Assembly: GCF_002968575.1 (NCBI RefSeq)
Contig: NZ_PVBM01000022.1
Span: 39,297 to 103,296 of the forward strand
Length of the DNA stretch: 64,000 nt
Source: Neorhizobium huautlense
Lineage (GTDB): Bacteria > Pseudomonadota > Alphaproteobacteria > Rhizobiales > Rhizobiaceae
Reading direction: 5' to 3'
A model generated the notes under the pieces. It was given only the letters and a program-made list of their open reading frames with translations, did not search any database and was not told the origin of the DNA. The position numbers were made by a program, and so were the translations under genes. Of this stretch, positions 8,695 through 18,552 are shown one piece after another (the stretch's first letter is position 1; each line of letters begins with the position of its first letter).

Positions 8695-10671
8695 ATGAAA
8701 AACCTACCCATTATCGGCAAGTTCCTGGTCCTGCTCGTCGCCTTCGGCCTGTTTGCCGTCGGTCTTTCCTTTTATGCGGGCCATCAGATCAACAGCGTCA
8801 GCGGCGCCTATTCCGATCTCCTGGAGCGGGAGGCGGATGCCTCCATTACGCTGTCGCGGGCGACCGGCGCCTTCCAGTCCGTCCGCGGATCGATCTACGA
8901 TCTGCTTCTGTCGACGGAAAAGGAGCGGGACAAGGCGTCCCTCGAGGCACTGGCGGCGAGCCGTGGACGTTTCGTCGAATTCATGGACCTGGCGGTTGCC
9001 GACCTGCCGGAAGACGCATCGATCAAGGATATCCGCGCCCGAGGCATCGAGACCGTTGACAATCTTTGCCGGGCGACGGTCGAAGCCGGCACCAAAGCCA
9101 TCACCTATATTGACATCAAGAGCGCCACCTCGCTCTTTTTCAAGGATTGCTCGCCCCAGTTCGAGGAGATGACCAAGGCGCTCGTCGGGAAGGTCGCTGA
9201 AATCACCAAGGCGACGACCGTGCGCAGCGACGAACTGTCGGAACAGTCGGCTGCTACTTACTGGACCTCCATCGGCTCGATGGTTGGCGGGCTGGTGCTG
9301 ATGACGATTGTCAGCGGCTGGGCATTGCGCGCCTATGTCGCCGCACCGATCCGGTCGCTCGGCAGCGTCATGGGGCGGCTTGCCGAAGGCGATCTCACGG
9401 CCGTCGTGGTCGGGGAGGATCGCAAGGACGAGGTTGGCAGCATGGCGCAGGCGGTGCAGGTCTTCAAAGACAATGCGCTGAAAGCCAAAGAGCTCGAGGG
9501 CGAAGCGGAGACCCAGCGCAACCAGACGGAAGCGGAACGTCGCCGTTCGGCCGAACTGGAACGCATCCGCGCCGAAGCGATGACACAGGCGACGAACGGG
9601 CTTGCGGAAGGGCTCAAGCACCTTGCCGCAGGCAATCTCTCCTTCCAGCTCGGCCAGCCCTTTGCCGAGGACTTCGAGACGCTCCGCGCGGATTTCAACC
9701 GCGCGGTGGAACAGTTGAGCACGACGCTTGGGACGGTGGCGGATGTCAGCGCCTCGATCGATGGCGGTGCGCGGGAGGTCAGCCAGAGCGCCGACGATCT
9801 TTCGAGACGCACCGAACAGCAGGCCGCATCGCTCGAAGAGACTGCGGCAGCGCTTGACGAGATCACCGTTAACGTCTCCAATTCATCCAGACGCGCCGAG
9901 GAGGCCCGCATCGTCGCCATCCAGGCGAACGAGAGTGCCCGCCAGTCGGAAACCGTGGTCGCCAACGCGGTCGATGCCATGGGCAAGATCGAACAGTCGT
10001 CGAGCCAGATATCCAACATCATCGGCGTGATCGACGATATTGCCTTCCAGACGAACCTGCTCGCCCTCAATGCGGGTGTCGAAGCGGCTCGTGCCGGAGA
10101 GGCCGGCAAGGGTTTTGCCGTCGTCGCGCAGGAAGTGCGCGAGCTCGCCCAGCGGTCGGCAAAGGCCGCCAAGGAGATCAAGGAGCTCATCCGCAATTCG
10201 TCCGTCGAAGTGGAAAGCGGCGTCAAGCTGGTCAGCGAGACGGGCGAGGCGCTGAAAGCGATCGAAGCCTATATCGTCTCGATCAATCAGCACATGGACG
10301 CCATCGCGACCTCGGCTAAGGAACAGTCCGTCGGGCTTTCCGAAGTCAATACCGCGATCAACCAGATGGATCAGGTGACGCAGCAGAACGCCGCCATGGT
10401 GGAAGAAGCCAATGCGGCGGGCGCCACGCTCGCCACTGAAGCGGGCCGCCTGCGCGAACTGATCGGAAACTTCCAGCTCGGTCGGAATGCCTCGGTGCCA
10501 TCGGTTTCTCCGCGCCAGGTAGCGCCGGTCACCCCGGCGACCGTGCGCTCGGTGCCTGCCGCGTCTCCTGCCCGTTCCATGGTCAGCAAGATCGCCAGGG
10601 CCTTTTCCGGCGGCGGCGCGCCTGTCGCGGCTTCGCCTGCGGCATCCGCGGACAATTGGGAAGAATTCTAA
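8695..10671 (+). CDS. Methyl-accepting chemotaxis protein with CheR-tethering tail
   Basis: A 658-residue transmembrane chemoreceptor. Residues 1-30 form the first membrane helix ([15 protein letters not shown]), followed by a periplasmic four-helix-type domain, a second membrane helix near residues 195-215, two HAMP regions, and the signalling domain with the highly conserved hairpin tip [20 protein letters not shown]. The C-terminus ends NWEEF, a match to the NWxxF pentapeptide that recruits CheR or CheB in high-abundance receptors. The start at 8695 is chosen because it is followed directly by the signal anchor; an ATG 13 codons upstream adds a non-conserved leader. Ligand unknown. No other che gene is nearby. 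Confidence 0.94.
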   Translation: MKNLPIIGKFLVLLVAFGLFAVGLSFYAGHQINSVSGAYSDLLEREADASITLSRATGAFQSVRGSIYDLLLSTEKERDKASLEALAASRGRFVEFMDLAVADLPEDASIKDIRARGIETVDNLCRATVEAGTKAITYIDIKSATSLFFKDCSPQFEEMTKALVGKVAEITKATTVRSDELSEQSAATYWTSIGSMVGGLVLMTIVSGWALRAYVAAPIRSLGSVMGRLAEGDLTAVVVGEDRKDEVGSMAQAVQVFKDNALKAKELEGEAETQRNQTEAERRRSAELERIRAEAMTQATNGLAEGLKHLAAGNLSFQLGQPFAEDFETLRADFNRAVEQLSTTLGTVADVSASIDGGAREVSQSADDLSRRTEQQAASLEETAAALDEITVNVSNSSRRAEEARIVAIQANESARQSETVVANAVDAMGKIEQSSSQISNIIGVIDDIAFQTNLLALNAGVEAARAGEAGKGFAVVAQEVRELAQRSAKAAKEIKELIRNSSVEVESGVKLVSETGEALKAIEAYIVSINQHMDAIATSAKEQSVGLSEVNTAINQMDQVTQQNAAMVEEANAAGATLATEAGRLRELIGNFQLGRNASVPSVSPRQVAPVTPATVRSVPAASPARSMVSKIARAFSGGGAPVAASPAASADNWEEF

Positions 10672-10705
10672 GCGTCCGTCCAGTCCGACCTTCCACCGGA
10701 ACCTT

Positions 10706-10757
10706 CATCGAGCCGGCCGATCGCACTTTCCGATCGGCCGGCTCGATGTTTTTGTTT
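10706..10757 (+). terminator. Strong intrinsic terminator after the chemoreceptor
   Basis: A perfect 18-bp stem (10706-10723 with 10731-10748) closes on a seven-base loop and is followed by TGTTTTTGTTTG-like T-rich sequence. It lies 35 bases after the chemoreceptor stop and isolates it from glpK. Confidence 0.93.
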
Positions 10758-10819
10758 GACACATGGCGATCCGGCCTGCTGAAACCGTCTCCACGAGACT
10801 CTAGGGGAGGAAGAGCAGC

Positions 10820-12313
10820 ATGGCGGGTTATGTTCTGGCGATCGATCAGGGGACGACCTCGACGCGGGCGATCGTTTTTGACGGCAAGATGAAAATTGCC
10901 GGCATTGGCCAGAAGGAATTCAAGCAGATCTTTCCAAAGCCCGGCTGGGTGGAGCACGATCCGGAGGAGATCTGGGAAACCGTGCTGTGGACGATCAAGC
11001 AGGCTCTCAGGGAAGCAAAGATCGAAACCTCCGATATTGCCGCGATCGGCATCACAAACCAGCGCGAGACGGTCGTCGTCTGGGAACGCGACACGGGAAA
11101 ACCGATTCACAACGCCATCGTATGGCAGGACCGCCGCACCGCGAGTTATTGCGAAAAGCTGAAGCGGCAGGATCTCGAAAAGCTCTTCACCCGCCGTACC
11201 GGCCTGCTCCTCGATCCTTATTTTTCCGGCACCAAGCTGTCCTGGATGCTCGCCAACGTCAAAGGCGCCCGGGCGCGGGCGGCCAAGGGCGAGCTTTGCT
11301 TTGGCACCATCGACACTTTCCTCATCTGGCGGCTGACCGGCGGCAGGAGCTTTGTCACCGACGCCACCAATGCGTCGCGCACGCTGATCTACAACATCGC
11401 CGACAACCGCTGGGATGAGGAACTCCTGGAGATACTCCGCATTCCCGCCGCCATGCTGCCGGAGGTCAAGGACTGTGCCGACGATTTCGGCGTCACCGAC
11501 GAAAGCCTGCTTGGAGCGGTCATCCCAATTCTCGGCGTCGCCGGGGACCAGCAGGCGGCAACCATCGGCCAGGCCTGCTTCGAACCGGGCATGATGAAAT
11601 CCACCTACGGCACCGGATGTTTTGCCGTCCTGAATACCGGCGCTGACATGTGCCGCTCCAAAAACCGGCTTCTGACGACCATTGCCTACCGGCTCGAAGG
11701 CGAGACGACTTATGCGCTCGAAGGCTCCATCTTCATCGCGGGCGCTGCCGTACAATGGCTGCGCGACGGGCTCGGCATCATCGAAAAGGCGAGTCAATCC
11801 GGCGACTTGGCGGCGGAAGCCGATCCTCAACAGGAGGTTTACCTGGTGCCGGCCTTCACCGGTCTTGGCGCGCCCCATTGGGACGCCGAGGCAAGAGGCG
11901 CGATCTTCGGCCTGACACGGGCGACCGGGCCTGCCGAATTCGCAAGGGCGGCGCTCGAGGCGGTTTGCTACCAAACCCGCGACCTGCTCGATGCCATGCG
12001 CCGGGACTGGCGCAATGCCAATGGCGATACGGTGCTGCGGGTCGATGGCGGCATGGTCGCTTCCGACTGGACCATGCAGCGCCTCTCCGACCTACTCGAT
12101 GCGCCCGTGGATCGCCCGACCATCCTTGAGACGACCGCGCTCGGCGCGGCCTGGCTTGCCGGTTCCAGGGCCGGCGTCTGGCCGGACAGGAAGGCGTTTG
12201 CCAAGAGCTGGGCACGCCAGCGCCGCTTCGAACCGGAGATGGACGAGAAGACCCGCGGCGCGAAAATCCGGGGCTGGAAGGACGCCGTAAGACGCACGCT
12301 GACCGCCGGCTGA
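10820..12313 (+). CDS. glpK: Glycerol kinase
   Basis: A 497-residue FGGY-family kinase that phosphorylates glycerol to sn-glycerol 3-phosphate. The sequence starts with the phosphate-binding loop [11 protein letters not shown], has the glycerol-binding region [10 protein letters not shown], the FGGY signatures STYGTGCF and [15 protein letters not shown], and the usual length. A clear GGGAGGAAG ribosome site precedes the ATG. No glpF, glpD or glp transporter gene adjoins it, so here it is a single-gene unit behind the strong terminator of the chemoreceptor. Confidence 0.96.
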   Translation: MAGYVLAIDQGTTSTRAIVFDGKMKIAGIGQKEFKQIFPKPGWVEHDPEEIWETVLWTIKQALREAKIETSDIAAIGITNQRETVVVWERDTGKPIHNAIVWQDRRTASYCEKLKRQDLEKLFTRRTGLLLDPYFSGTKLSWMLANVKGARARAAKGELCFGTIDTFLIWRLTGGRSFVTDATNASRTLIYNIADNRWDEELLEILRIPAAMLPEVKDCADDFGVTDESLLGAVIPILGVAGDQQAATIGQACFEPGMMKSTYGTGCFAVLNTGADMCRSKNRLLTTIAYRLEGETTYALEGSIFIAGAAVQWLRDGLGIIEKASQSGDLAAEADPQQEVYLVPAFTGLGAPHWDAEARGAIFGLTRATGPAEFARAALEAVCYQTRDLLDAMRRDWRNANGDTVLRVDGGMVASDWTMQRLSDLLDAPVDRPTILETTALGAAWLAGSRAGVWPDRKAFAKSWARQRRFEPEMDEKTRGAKIRGWKDAVRRTLTAG

Positions 12314-12420
12314 TGATCTTTCCGGGGACGCAAGTGCGGAAATTCCACTAAAATTCAGTTCCGCCATTTTCGCACCAGCATCCTTGGCCTATGTTCGTGC
12401 GCACTTAGCGAGGTTGATCG

Positions 12421-13641
12421 ATGTCAAGAATTGCGCATGTCCTGGCCTTCCTGTTTCTCGTCGGAGCGTCTCTGGCGATGAGTCGAACGTCTGCCGAGGC
12501 GGGGTATGCGCATTTCATCTACGATGCCCAGAGCGGCAAGGTCCTGGCATCGGAAAATGCCGACGTCATCAATCATCCGGCCTCGCTCACCAAGATGATG
12601 ACGCTTTACATGACCTTCGAGGCGCTCAAGCAGGGCCGCCTAGATTGGGACGAGCAGATCGTCATGACGGTGAATGCCGCCTCCAAGATCCCGTTCAAGC
12701 TGGGGGTTAAGGCAGGCCAGACGATCACGGTGCGCGAGGCGGTGCTTGCGATGGCGGTGCGTTCGGCCAATGACGCGGCCGCCGCGATGGCTGATCATCT
12801 CGGCGGTACCGAGGCGCGGTTCGGCATGATGATGACCCAGAAGGCGCGCCAGCTCGGCATGACGCGGACGGTGTTCCGCAATGCATCCGGCCTGCCGGAC
12901 GACGACCAGGTGACCACTGCGCGGGACATGGGCATGATGGCGCTTGCGCTCATCCGCGACTTCCCCCGCGAATACCAGCTCTTCTCGATGCGCGCCTTCG
13001 AGTTCCGGGGCAAGCGCATTCGAGGCCACAACAATCTGATGTACCGCTATCCCGGCATGGACGGGGTCAAGACCGGTTATATTCGCGCTTCCGGCTTCAA
13101 CATCGCCAGCGCCGTCACGATCAACGGAAGACGGGTGATCGGCGTCGTCCTCGGCGGCAAGTCGGCCCGCAAGCGCGATGATCAGATGGCGGCTCTCCTC
13201 GACAAGTATGTGCCAGGCTCGGGCGCCCCAGCCGCCGGCGGTCTCATCGCCCTGGAAAACCAGGGAAAACGGCCGGCCGAAAGTGCTGCCCCGCTCGCCT
13301 TCGCCGCGCCGCGGAAGGAAACTTCGCTTGGCGCCCCGCCGGCGAGAGTTTCGATTGCCAATCTTTATGCCGCCCCGACGCCGCGGGAGCCCGTCGGCCC
13401 GCTCTGGCAGATCCAGATCGCCGCTGCCGGCAGCCGCGATGCGGCCTCCGCCATGCTTGAAAAGGCGGTTCCGCTGCTGGCGACGGATTTCGGCCGCATC
13501 GCCCCAAGCGTCGAGAGCTATGCGGAGGCCGGAAAGGAATATTTCCGCGCCCGCTTCGTCGGCTTCGCAGACCAGAACGCCGCCGCCCGCGCCTGCTCCG
13601 TCCTGCAGGCAAAAGCGGTGAACTGCTTCGTGGTGCGATAG
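12421..13641 (+). CDS. D-alanyl-D-alanine carboxypeptidase with C-terminal SPOR domain
   Basis: A 406-residue low-molecular-mass penicillin-binding protein exported by an N-terminal signal peptide (cleavage near residue 27). The three active-site motifs are SLTK (S55, K58), SAN (115-117) and KTG (217-219), so it should trim the terminal D-Ala from peptidoglycan stem peptides in the periplasm. After a Pro/Ala-rich linker (about 230-325) the C-terminal 80 residues have the SPOR pattern (WQIQIAAAG ... ARFVGFAD), which binds denuded glycan at division sites. This two-domain form is common in rhizobia. Confidence 0.93.
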   Translation: MSRIAHVLAFLFLVGASLAMSRTSAEAGYAHFIYDAQSGKVLASENADVINHPASLTKMMTLYMTFEALKQGRLDWDEQIVMTVNAASKIPFKLGVKAGQTITVREAVLAMAVRSANDAAAAMADHLGGTEARFGMMMTQKARQLGMTRTVFRNASGLPDDDQVTTARDMGMMALALIRDFPREYQLFSMRAFEFRGKRIRGHNNLMYRYPGMDGVKTGYIRASGFNIASAVTINGRRVIGVVLGGKSARKRDDQMAALLDKYVPGSGAPAAGGLIALENQGKRPAESAAPLAFAAPRKETSLGAPPARVSIANLYAAPTPREPVGPLWQIQIAAAGSRDAASAMLEKAVPLLATDFGRIAPSVESYAEAGKEYFRARFVGFADQNAAARACSVLQAKAVNCFVVR

Positions 13642-13711
13642 TTCATTTTCCCGGTCCATCGCTTTGGTGGAGGGACGCCCCGGAGTGCGTCCTGTTCTGT
13701 TCAGGCGGCAG

Positions 13712-14206
13712 TCAGCGGCATTTGCGCACTTCCTGGAGGGCAGCGCTGACGCCGCGCAGCGAATAGGAATAGCTGGTGTTGGTGCCGCGGCGGGAAATGG
13801 CTTCGAGCGTCATGTCGCGTCCGCCGCGCATGGCGTCGACCAGAACCGGCTCGCGATCCTTGTTGCGCAGCCAGGCGATCTTGTCATCGGGCATCAGGCG
13901 GAAGGCCTCGTCACCCACCTTGAGGCTGATCTCGGACCCTTCCTGCAAGGAGTAGCCCATGACCGCCTGCGGCGCATAGGCCGTCTCGCCCTGGGGCGCG
14001 ATCAGGAAAAAATTGTCCCCGTGATCGACGCCGGCGGGAGCGGCATTCACCGGCACCGAGAGCGCGTAGCAGGTTTTCTGTCCGGCATCGGTGTAGGAAT
14101 AGACGCCCCAGGCGTCGAACTGCGCGACCCGGGTCGGCTGGGCGGTCGCGGACGCAGATGCGACGAGAGTGAAGGAAAGAGCGAGGGCGAGGGGCTTGAT
14201 CTGCAT
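13712..14206 (-). CDS. Invasion-associated locus B (IalB) family protein
   Basis: A 164-residue secreted protein with a clear signal peptide (LALALSFTLVASASATA). The domain begins FDAWGVYSY and includes KTCYALS and a C-terminal YSLRGVSAAL stretch, all characteristic of the IalB family first described in Bartonella and widespread in rhizobia. The biochemical role in free-living or symbiotic bacteria is not known; a cell-envelope stress role has been suggested. The start at 14206 has GGAG five bases upstream and is preferred to an ATG six codons earlier. Confidence 0.88.
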   Translation of the reverse strand: MQIKPLALALSFTLVASASATAQPTRVAQFDAWGVYSYTDAGQKTCYALSVPVNAAPAGVDHGDNFFLIAPQGETAYAPQAVMGYSLQEGSEISLKVGDEAFRLMPDDKIAWLRNKDREPVLVDAMRGGRDMTLEAISRRGTNTSYSYSLRGVSAALQEVRKCR

Positions 14207-14446
14207 GACATCTCCACAAAGCAATAGGCCCGAGGTCGAGAACTGCCGGTCCTCGGCCTGGAGATGGGCCTCATTTCAGTATGGCCCCATTCAATGTCCG
14301 GACGGTTACCGAGACGTTAATTCTTGTGTCGAAGCAGAGGCGTTTCCGGTCACAAAGGTTTGAGCCAATCGTGTTCGCTCTGCGCCAAAATGGAAAAAGG
14401 GCGACCGAGCCGGCCGCCCTCAGAGCCTTCATTGATCAGGCCGGGG

Positions 14447-14878
14447 TTATTTTACCGGTGCGTTCATTGACCAGTTGACCCCGAAAGGATCGCGGAGCTG
14501 GCCGTAGCGGTCGCCCCAGAACATCACCTGCAACTCGAGGGTGACTTCAAGCCCTGCATCCACGGCACGCTTCCACCAGGAATCGATGTCGCCGTTCGCC
14601 AACGGCAAAAGCATGGTGTAGCCCTGCGGCTTTTCGAAGGGATGGCCGTGGTCCGGATAAGGGTCGCACAACATCAGCGAGCTGCCGTTGATGTAGAGAT
14701 GGATATGCATCGTCCGGCCCTGCTCGTCCACCGGATGGAAGGACTCGATCGTGGCGCCGAAGGCCTTTTTGTAGAACTCCGCCGCCTTCATAGCACCGTC
14801 CACCTGCAGATAGGCGACAAGCCCTCCGCGGACGGGCGATGGTACCGGATTGTCATTCGTCTGAACTGCCGCTTCCAT
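14447..14878 (-). CDS. VOC-family (glyoxalase/PhnB-like) protein
   Basis: A 143-residue single-domain vicinal-oxygen-chelate protein of the PhnB-like group. It shows paired beta-alpha-beta-beta-beta modules with AYLQVDGAMKAAEFYKKAFG at the start and WGDRYGQLRDPFGV near the end, the standard signature. Substrate unknown; such proteins often sit with DGPF, AHSA1 and ECF sigma genes, which is the case within 6 kb here. A strong GGAGGGAGA site precedes the ATG. It is followed in the same direction by no coupled gene. Confidence 0.88.
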   Translation of the reverse strand: MEAAVQTNDNPVPSPVRGGLVAYLQVDGAMKAAEFYKKAFGATIESFHPVDEQGRTMHIHLYINGSSLMLCDPYPDHGHPFEKPQGYTMLLPLANGDIDSWWKRAVDAGLEVTLELQVMFWGDRYGQLRDPFGVNWSMNAPVK

Positions 14879-14970
14879 GAAAATCTCCCTCCTTGTTCGG
14901 TTGAGGTTCCGCTTGAACCTGCCCAAGGACGGACGGGATGAGCCGAAGCCGACAATCCGGCGGAAAGTTT

Positions 14971-15426
14971 CTAGCTTTTTTCCGCGAATTCCTTGACCAG
15001 CCCTTCATACGCCTCGAAAGGCGGAAAGGTCTCGTAGGAATGCACGGCGGGGGTCGTCGCCCAGGGCAGCTTTTCGGATGTGTAGGTCTCGATGAAGGGC
15101 GAGAACCATTTTGCGTCGTCGAGCATGGTGGGGCGCAGGTTGACGAACCAGTCCATGCCTTCCGGGTGGGTAAACATCCAGCTCTTGCAGTGCGGGCAAT
15201 GGTAGTGGTGCGCGTCCGGGCCATGCAGGCCGCCGATCACCGGCTCGCCCTCGATCACCTCGAAGCCCTCCGCCGGAACGGCGGCGGAGAGCGAGTAGGC
15301 GCTGGCGCTCATCTTCTGGCAGCCGCTGCAATGGCAGGCCATGGTGAGGATCGGCTGGGCGCTGATCCTCAGCCGGACCCGACCGCAGCGGCATGAACCT
15401 TCGATCGGGAGTGAGGGTTTTGTCAT
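14971..15426 (-). CDS. GFA-family (glutathione-dependent formaldehyde-activating/CENP-V) protein
   Basis: A 151-residue zinc-binding beta-fold protein. Zinc ligands are visible as SCRCG (C12, C14), CHCSGC (C31, C33, C36) and CPHC (C77, C80), in the order and spacing of the family. Members include glutathione-dependent formaldehyde-activating enzyme and many paralogues of unknown substrate. It lies between a VOC protein and a GST, in the same orientation, which suggests a shared theme of thiol-dependent detoxification. The N-terminus starts at the only sensible ATG. Confidence 0.9.
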   Translation of the reverse strand: MTKPSLPIEGSCRCGRVRLRISAQPILTMACHCSGCQKMSASAYSLSAAVPAEGFEVIEGEPVIGGLHGPDAHHYHCPHCKSWMFTHPEGMDWFVNLRPTMLDDAKWFSPFIETYTSEKLPWATTPAVHSYETFPPFEAYEGLVKEFAEKS

Positions 15427-15468
15427 GGGAGTCTCTCTGTCTTTCTAGGCTGGGTGCGTGGGCGAGAC

Positions 15469-16173
15469 CTAGGGCCGCTTCGGGATTTCCAAGCCCCGCT
15501 GAACCGCGGGCCGGGCAAGGCCGCGTTCCAGCCATTTGGGGACCAGCTTCAGCTGGTCGTATTCGATCAGTTCGCCGGCGCCGTAAAAACCGATCAGGTT
15601 GCGCACCCAGCCGAGCATGGAAATATCGGCAATCGTATATTCGTCGCCCATGATCCAGTCGCGGCCTTCGAGCCGGGTCTCGATGACCCGGATGAGGCGG
15701 GCCGATTCCTTGACGTAACGGTCGCGCGGGCGCTTGTCTTCGTAATCCTTGCCGGCGAATTTGTGGAAGAAGCCGAGCTGGCCGAACATCGGCCCCAAAC
15801 CGCCCATTTGGAACATCACCCACTGGATGGTTTCGTAGCGCCTGGCGGGGTCGGCGGGCAACAGCTTGCCGGACTTTTCGGCGAGGTAGATCAGGATCGC
15901 ACCGGATTCGAAGAGACCCAGCGGTTTGCCGCCCGGACCGTCCGGATCGATGATCGCCGGGATCTTGCCGTTCGGATTGAGAGACAGATATTCCGGTCCC
16001 CAGGTCTCGTTTTCACCGATATTAATGAAATGCGGCTCGTAGGGCAGGCCGATCTCCTCCAGCATGATCGATACCTTTACGCCGTTCGGCGTCGGCGTCG
16101 AATAGAGCTGCAGGATGTTCGGGTTCTGGGCGGGCCATTTCGTGGTGATGGGAAAGGCGGAGAGATCGGCCAT
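15469..16173 (-). CDS. Glutathione S-transferase, YfcG/Nu-class-like
   Basis: A 234-residue GST. The N-terminal thioredoxin fold starts LQLYSTPTPNGVKVSIMLEE, followed by NPNGKIPAI and the glutathione gamma-glutamyl-binding ESGAILIYLA. The helical domain has the YTIADISMLGW motif of the Ure2p/YfcG type. The N-terminal T-P-N pattern replaces a classical serine or tyrosine and fits enzymes with disulfide-reductase activity. A GAGGAA site precedes the ATG. Probably cytoplasmic. Confidence 0.92.
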   Translation of the reverse strand: MADLSAFPITTKWPAQNPNILQLYSTPTPNGVKVSIMLEEIGLPYEPHFINIGENETWGPEYLSLNPNGKIPAIIDPDGPGGKPLGLFESGAILIYLAEKSGKLLPADPARRYETIQWVMFQMGGLGPMFGQLGFFHKFAGKDYEDKRPRDRYVKESARLIRVIETRLEGRDWIMGDEYTIADISMLGWVRNLIGFYGAGELIEYDQLKLVPKWLERGLARPAVQRGLEIPKRP

Positions 16174-16262
16174 GCGGGTTCCTCGGCTGCAATTTGTTCC
16201 CGCGGAATATAGCCACCGGCGCGCGATGCGCCAGTGGCGATCTCATGAATAGGGCGTTCCCG

Positions 16263-17102
16263 CTAGCGGGCGCTGGCGGGGAAAGCCGGGAGGCGGCCGA
16301 TATGGCTAGGATCGTGCTGGACGATCAGCTTTGCATCGAGTTTTTCGGCAATGTCAGCCATGCGCTCCATCGAGGCGAGGCTTTCGGCCCTGTTGACGTT
16401 GAACGGCGGCACGCCCCGGTTGCCGATCTGCTCTTCGAAATGCACGACGTCGCCGGACAGCAGCACCGGTCCCGTTTGCGGCAGGTTTACCAGCAATGCC
16501 GTTTCGCCTTCGGTGTGGCCCGGCATGGCGAGCATCATCACCTGGCCGTCGCCGAACACGTCGCGATCGCCGGTAACCGGATCGGCCTTGGCCTTTCCGT
16601 CCATCCACGGCTGGACCAGCGCGGACATCACCGCGAAGGGCAGGGGATCGGCATGCAGGCTCTTCCAGTCGCCGGCACCGATCATCAGCGTCGCTTGGGG
16701 GAAGCTGGCTGCCTGGCCCATATGGTCGAAGTGGTTGTGGCTGACGCCGACGATGCCGATCTGCTCCCGCTTGATGCCGATTTTGGCAAGCTGGGTCGGT
16801 ATATCGATGGCGAGCGCCGGCGCCATCGCCTGGCTTGTATCAGCTGCCTTGCCGATCAACGCTGCCGGCAGGCCGGCATCCCAGAGCATATAGTCGGTGC
16901 CGTGGCGGATTAGGTAGCAACTGGCGGTCAGGGTGCGCGTCTCTCCCTTGTAGCTGAAGGTATCGGAAAAACTCGACAGGTCCTTGATCACGACGGAGCC
17001 GCAGTCGAGCCGCCAAAGTTCGAGATCGGCTGCTGCCCTGGCCGGGGCGGACAGCGCCAGCAATGCGGCGCCGAGGCTGAAGAGGGACGCAAGGGTCTTC
17101 AT
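16263..17102 (-). CDS. Secreted metallo-beta-lactamase-fold hydrolase, AHL-lactonase-like
   Basis: A 279-residue protein with a clear signal peptide (ALLALSAPARA, cleavage near residue 23). The metal site HxHxDH reads H122-N-H124-F-D126-H127, followed by GHTEGE, SGDVVHF and a C-terminal QHDPSHI, the layout of the N-acyl-homoserine-lactonase group (AiiA, AttM). Export to the periplasm is unusual for AttM-type enzymes but known for related families. The true substrate cannot be told from sequence: lactone, sulfatase-like or other esters are possible. Divergent from an AraC regulator, which is a likely controller. GGAGAC precedes the ATG. Confidence 0.85.
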   Translation of the reverse strand: MKTLASLFSLGAALLALSAPARAAADLELWRLDCGSVVIKDLSSFSDTFSYKGETRTLTASCYLIRHGTDYMLWDAGLPAALIGKAADTSQAMAPALAIDIPTQLAKIGIKREQIGIVGVSHNHFDHMGQAASFPQATLMIGAGDWKSLHADPLPFAVMSALVQPWMDGKAKADPVTGDRDVFGDGQVMMLAMPGHTEGETALLVNLPQTGPVLLSGDVVHFEEQIGNRGVPPFNVNRAESLASMERMADIAEKLDAKLIVQHDPSHIGRLPAFPASAR

Positions 17103-17238
17103 GATAATGTCTCCTGTGTTGAAGCCACCGCCTTTTGCCCGTTCCTGAAGGTCCGCTGGTGCCGGAAATTCATCACCTTGAGCCCGAAACGCTCAGCGGA
17201 GATATTTTTTGCATAGTCCGATGCGCTATAGTGCGCCC

Positions 17239-18102
17239 ATGAACCTTTTCATCCGCGACCGCTTTCCCGATCTCTCCCGCCGCCTGCTCGACCGCTTGCG
17301 CCCGGTCGTTTCCGGCCGGCTTGACAGGGGGATGCACCCCTATGGCGGGCAGCTCTTTGCCTATTGCTGTTTCGACCGCGAGCGGATGACGGCACTGCAA
17401 CTCGACTGTCCGATGATCTGCATCGTGCTCTATGGTCAGAAGGACGTGTGGCTGGGCGACCGGGCGCAATCCTTTCCGGCGGGCTCGGTCTTCGTGCTGC
17501 CGGCCGGGGTGCCGATGGACGTCCTCAACATTCCCGACGAGATGAACGGCCTTTACGTCGCGCTTCGCCTCGACGTGCCGAGCCTGCCGGAAGGGATTAC
17601 GCCGCTTTCCGCAGCGGAGAGACTGGAAGGCCGCGCGGTGGGCTCGTTCGGCGTGCCGCTCGGCGAAGATCTGGTGGAAGCGCTCTGCCATGCGGCAACG
17701 TCGATTGCCGACGAGTCCACTGGCGAGACGATAAAACGGCTGAGGATGACCGAAGTCCTTGCACTCCTGAGGCCGCTGCCGCAAGCGCGCGCCTTGTTTC
17801 GCCAGAGCGTCGCGGAAGAGGTCGCCTGGCTGATCGCAACGGCTCCTTCCGAACAGTGGAGCGTTGCTGAGGTGGCGAGAGAATTGGGTTTCGGTGCCTC
17901 GACATTGAGGCGCCGTCTTTCCGTCGAAGGCACCTCCTTCCGAACAATCCTGCGTCGCGAGCGTCTCCGGGCAGGGCACAATGCACTTGCCGCCGGTGCA
18001 TCCAGTCTCGCAGCCGCTGAGGCCGCGGGTTATTCCTCGCGTTCGCATTTCTCCCGTCGCTTCCGGGAGAGTTTTGGAACAAGCCCCTCGGGGCGGCGCT
18101 AG
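17239..18102 (+). CDS. AraC-family transcriptional regulator
   Basis: A protein of about 287 residues. The N-terminal cupin-type AraC ligand domain occupies about residues 20-170, and the C-terminal double helix-turn-helix reads WSVAEVARELGFGASTLRRRL and then AAEAAGYSSRSHFSRRF. The family type (AraC_N plus HTH_18) is like regulators that sense small hydrophobic compounds. Neither ATG at 17239 nor the in-frame one at 17221 has a good ribosome site, so the start is uncertain by a few codons. It is divergent from the lactonase-like gene with 136 bases between. Confidence 0.87.
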   Translation: MNLFIRDRFPDLSRRLLDRLRPVVSGRLDRGMHPYGGQLFAYCCFDRERMTALQLDCPMICIVLYGQKDVWLGDRAQSFPAGSVFVLPAGVPMDVLNIPDEMNGLYVALRLDVPSLPEGITPLSAAERLEGRAVGSFGVPLGEDLVEALCHAATSIADESTGETIKRLRMTEVLALLRPLPQARALFRQSVAEEVAWLIATAPSEQWSVAEVARELGFGASTLRRRLSVEGTSFRTILRRERLRAGHNALAAGASSLAAAEAAGYSSRSHFSRRFRESFGTSPSGRR

Positions 18103-18128
18103 GTTTCTCAAAAAAATTTGCTGCGGCC

Positions 18129-18155
18129 GGTCGGATCAGCGGCTACTCCTTCGTC
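18129..18155 (+). promoter_or_regulatory. Candidate ECF42-type promoter of the DGPF/sigma pair
   Basis: GGTCGGA at 18129-18135, a 16-base spacer and CGTC at 18152-18155. Published targets of ECF42 sigma factors resemble TGTCGA-N16-CGTC, so this would allow self-activation of the operon. The match is partial and the start point was not tested. Confidence 0.35.
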
Positions 18156-18177
18156 TTCAACTGGAGAGGAAGCCGAG

Positions 18178-18552
18178 ATGTTATACGCCATCCTTTGTTA
18201 CGCCCATGAAGAGACGGTCTTTGCCTGGTCCAAGGAGGAGGAGGCGGCCGTCATGGACAGGCTTATCGAGGTCCAGCAGCCGTTGATGCAGGCCGGCAAG
18301 CTCGGACCTGTGGCCCGCCTCATGCCGACGACCGCCGCGACGACCGTGCGCAAGGGCAAGGACGAGCCGCTGGTGATCGACGGCCCGTTCGCGGAAACCA
18401 AGGAGGCGCTGCTCGGTTTCTACACCGTGGACGCTGAAACACTCGACGAGGCGGTCGCCTTCGCCAAGCAGCTGTCGAGCGTCAATCCAGGCTCGAGTTC
18501 CTACGAGATCCGGCCCTTCCACGTCTTTTACCCGGGAGCGATCCAGACATGA
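18178..18552 (+). CDS. DGPF-domain (YCII-related) protein
   Basis: A 124-residue protein of the YciI/DGPF superfamily. The signature is IDGPFAETKEALLGFY, and the fold starts MLYAILCYAHEE. Proteins of this kind are small dimeric barrels that are nearly always encoded next to ECF41/ECF42-like sigma factors; their reaction is unknown. The start at 18178 has GAGG in reach and matches family N-termini, whereas an upstream in-frame ATG adds 20 unconserved residues. It overlaps the sigma-factor start by four bases (ATGA). Confidence 0.93.
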   Translation: MLYAILCYAHEETVFAWSKEEEAAVMDRLIEVQQPLMQAGKLGPVARLMPTTAATTVRKGKDEPLVIDGPFAETKEALLGFYTVDAETLDEAVAFAKQLSSVNPGSSSYEIRPFHVFYPGAIQT

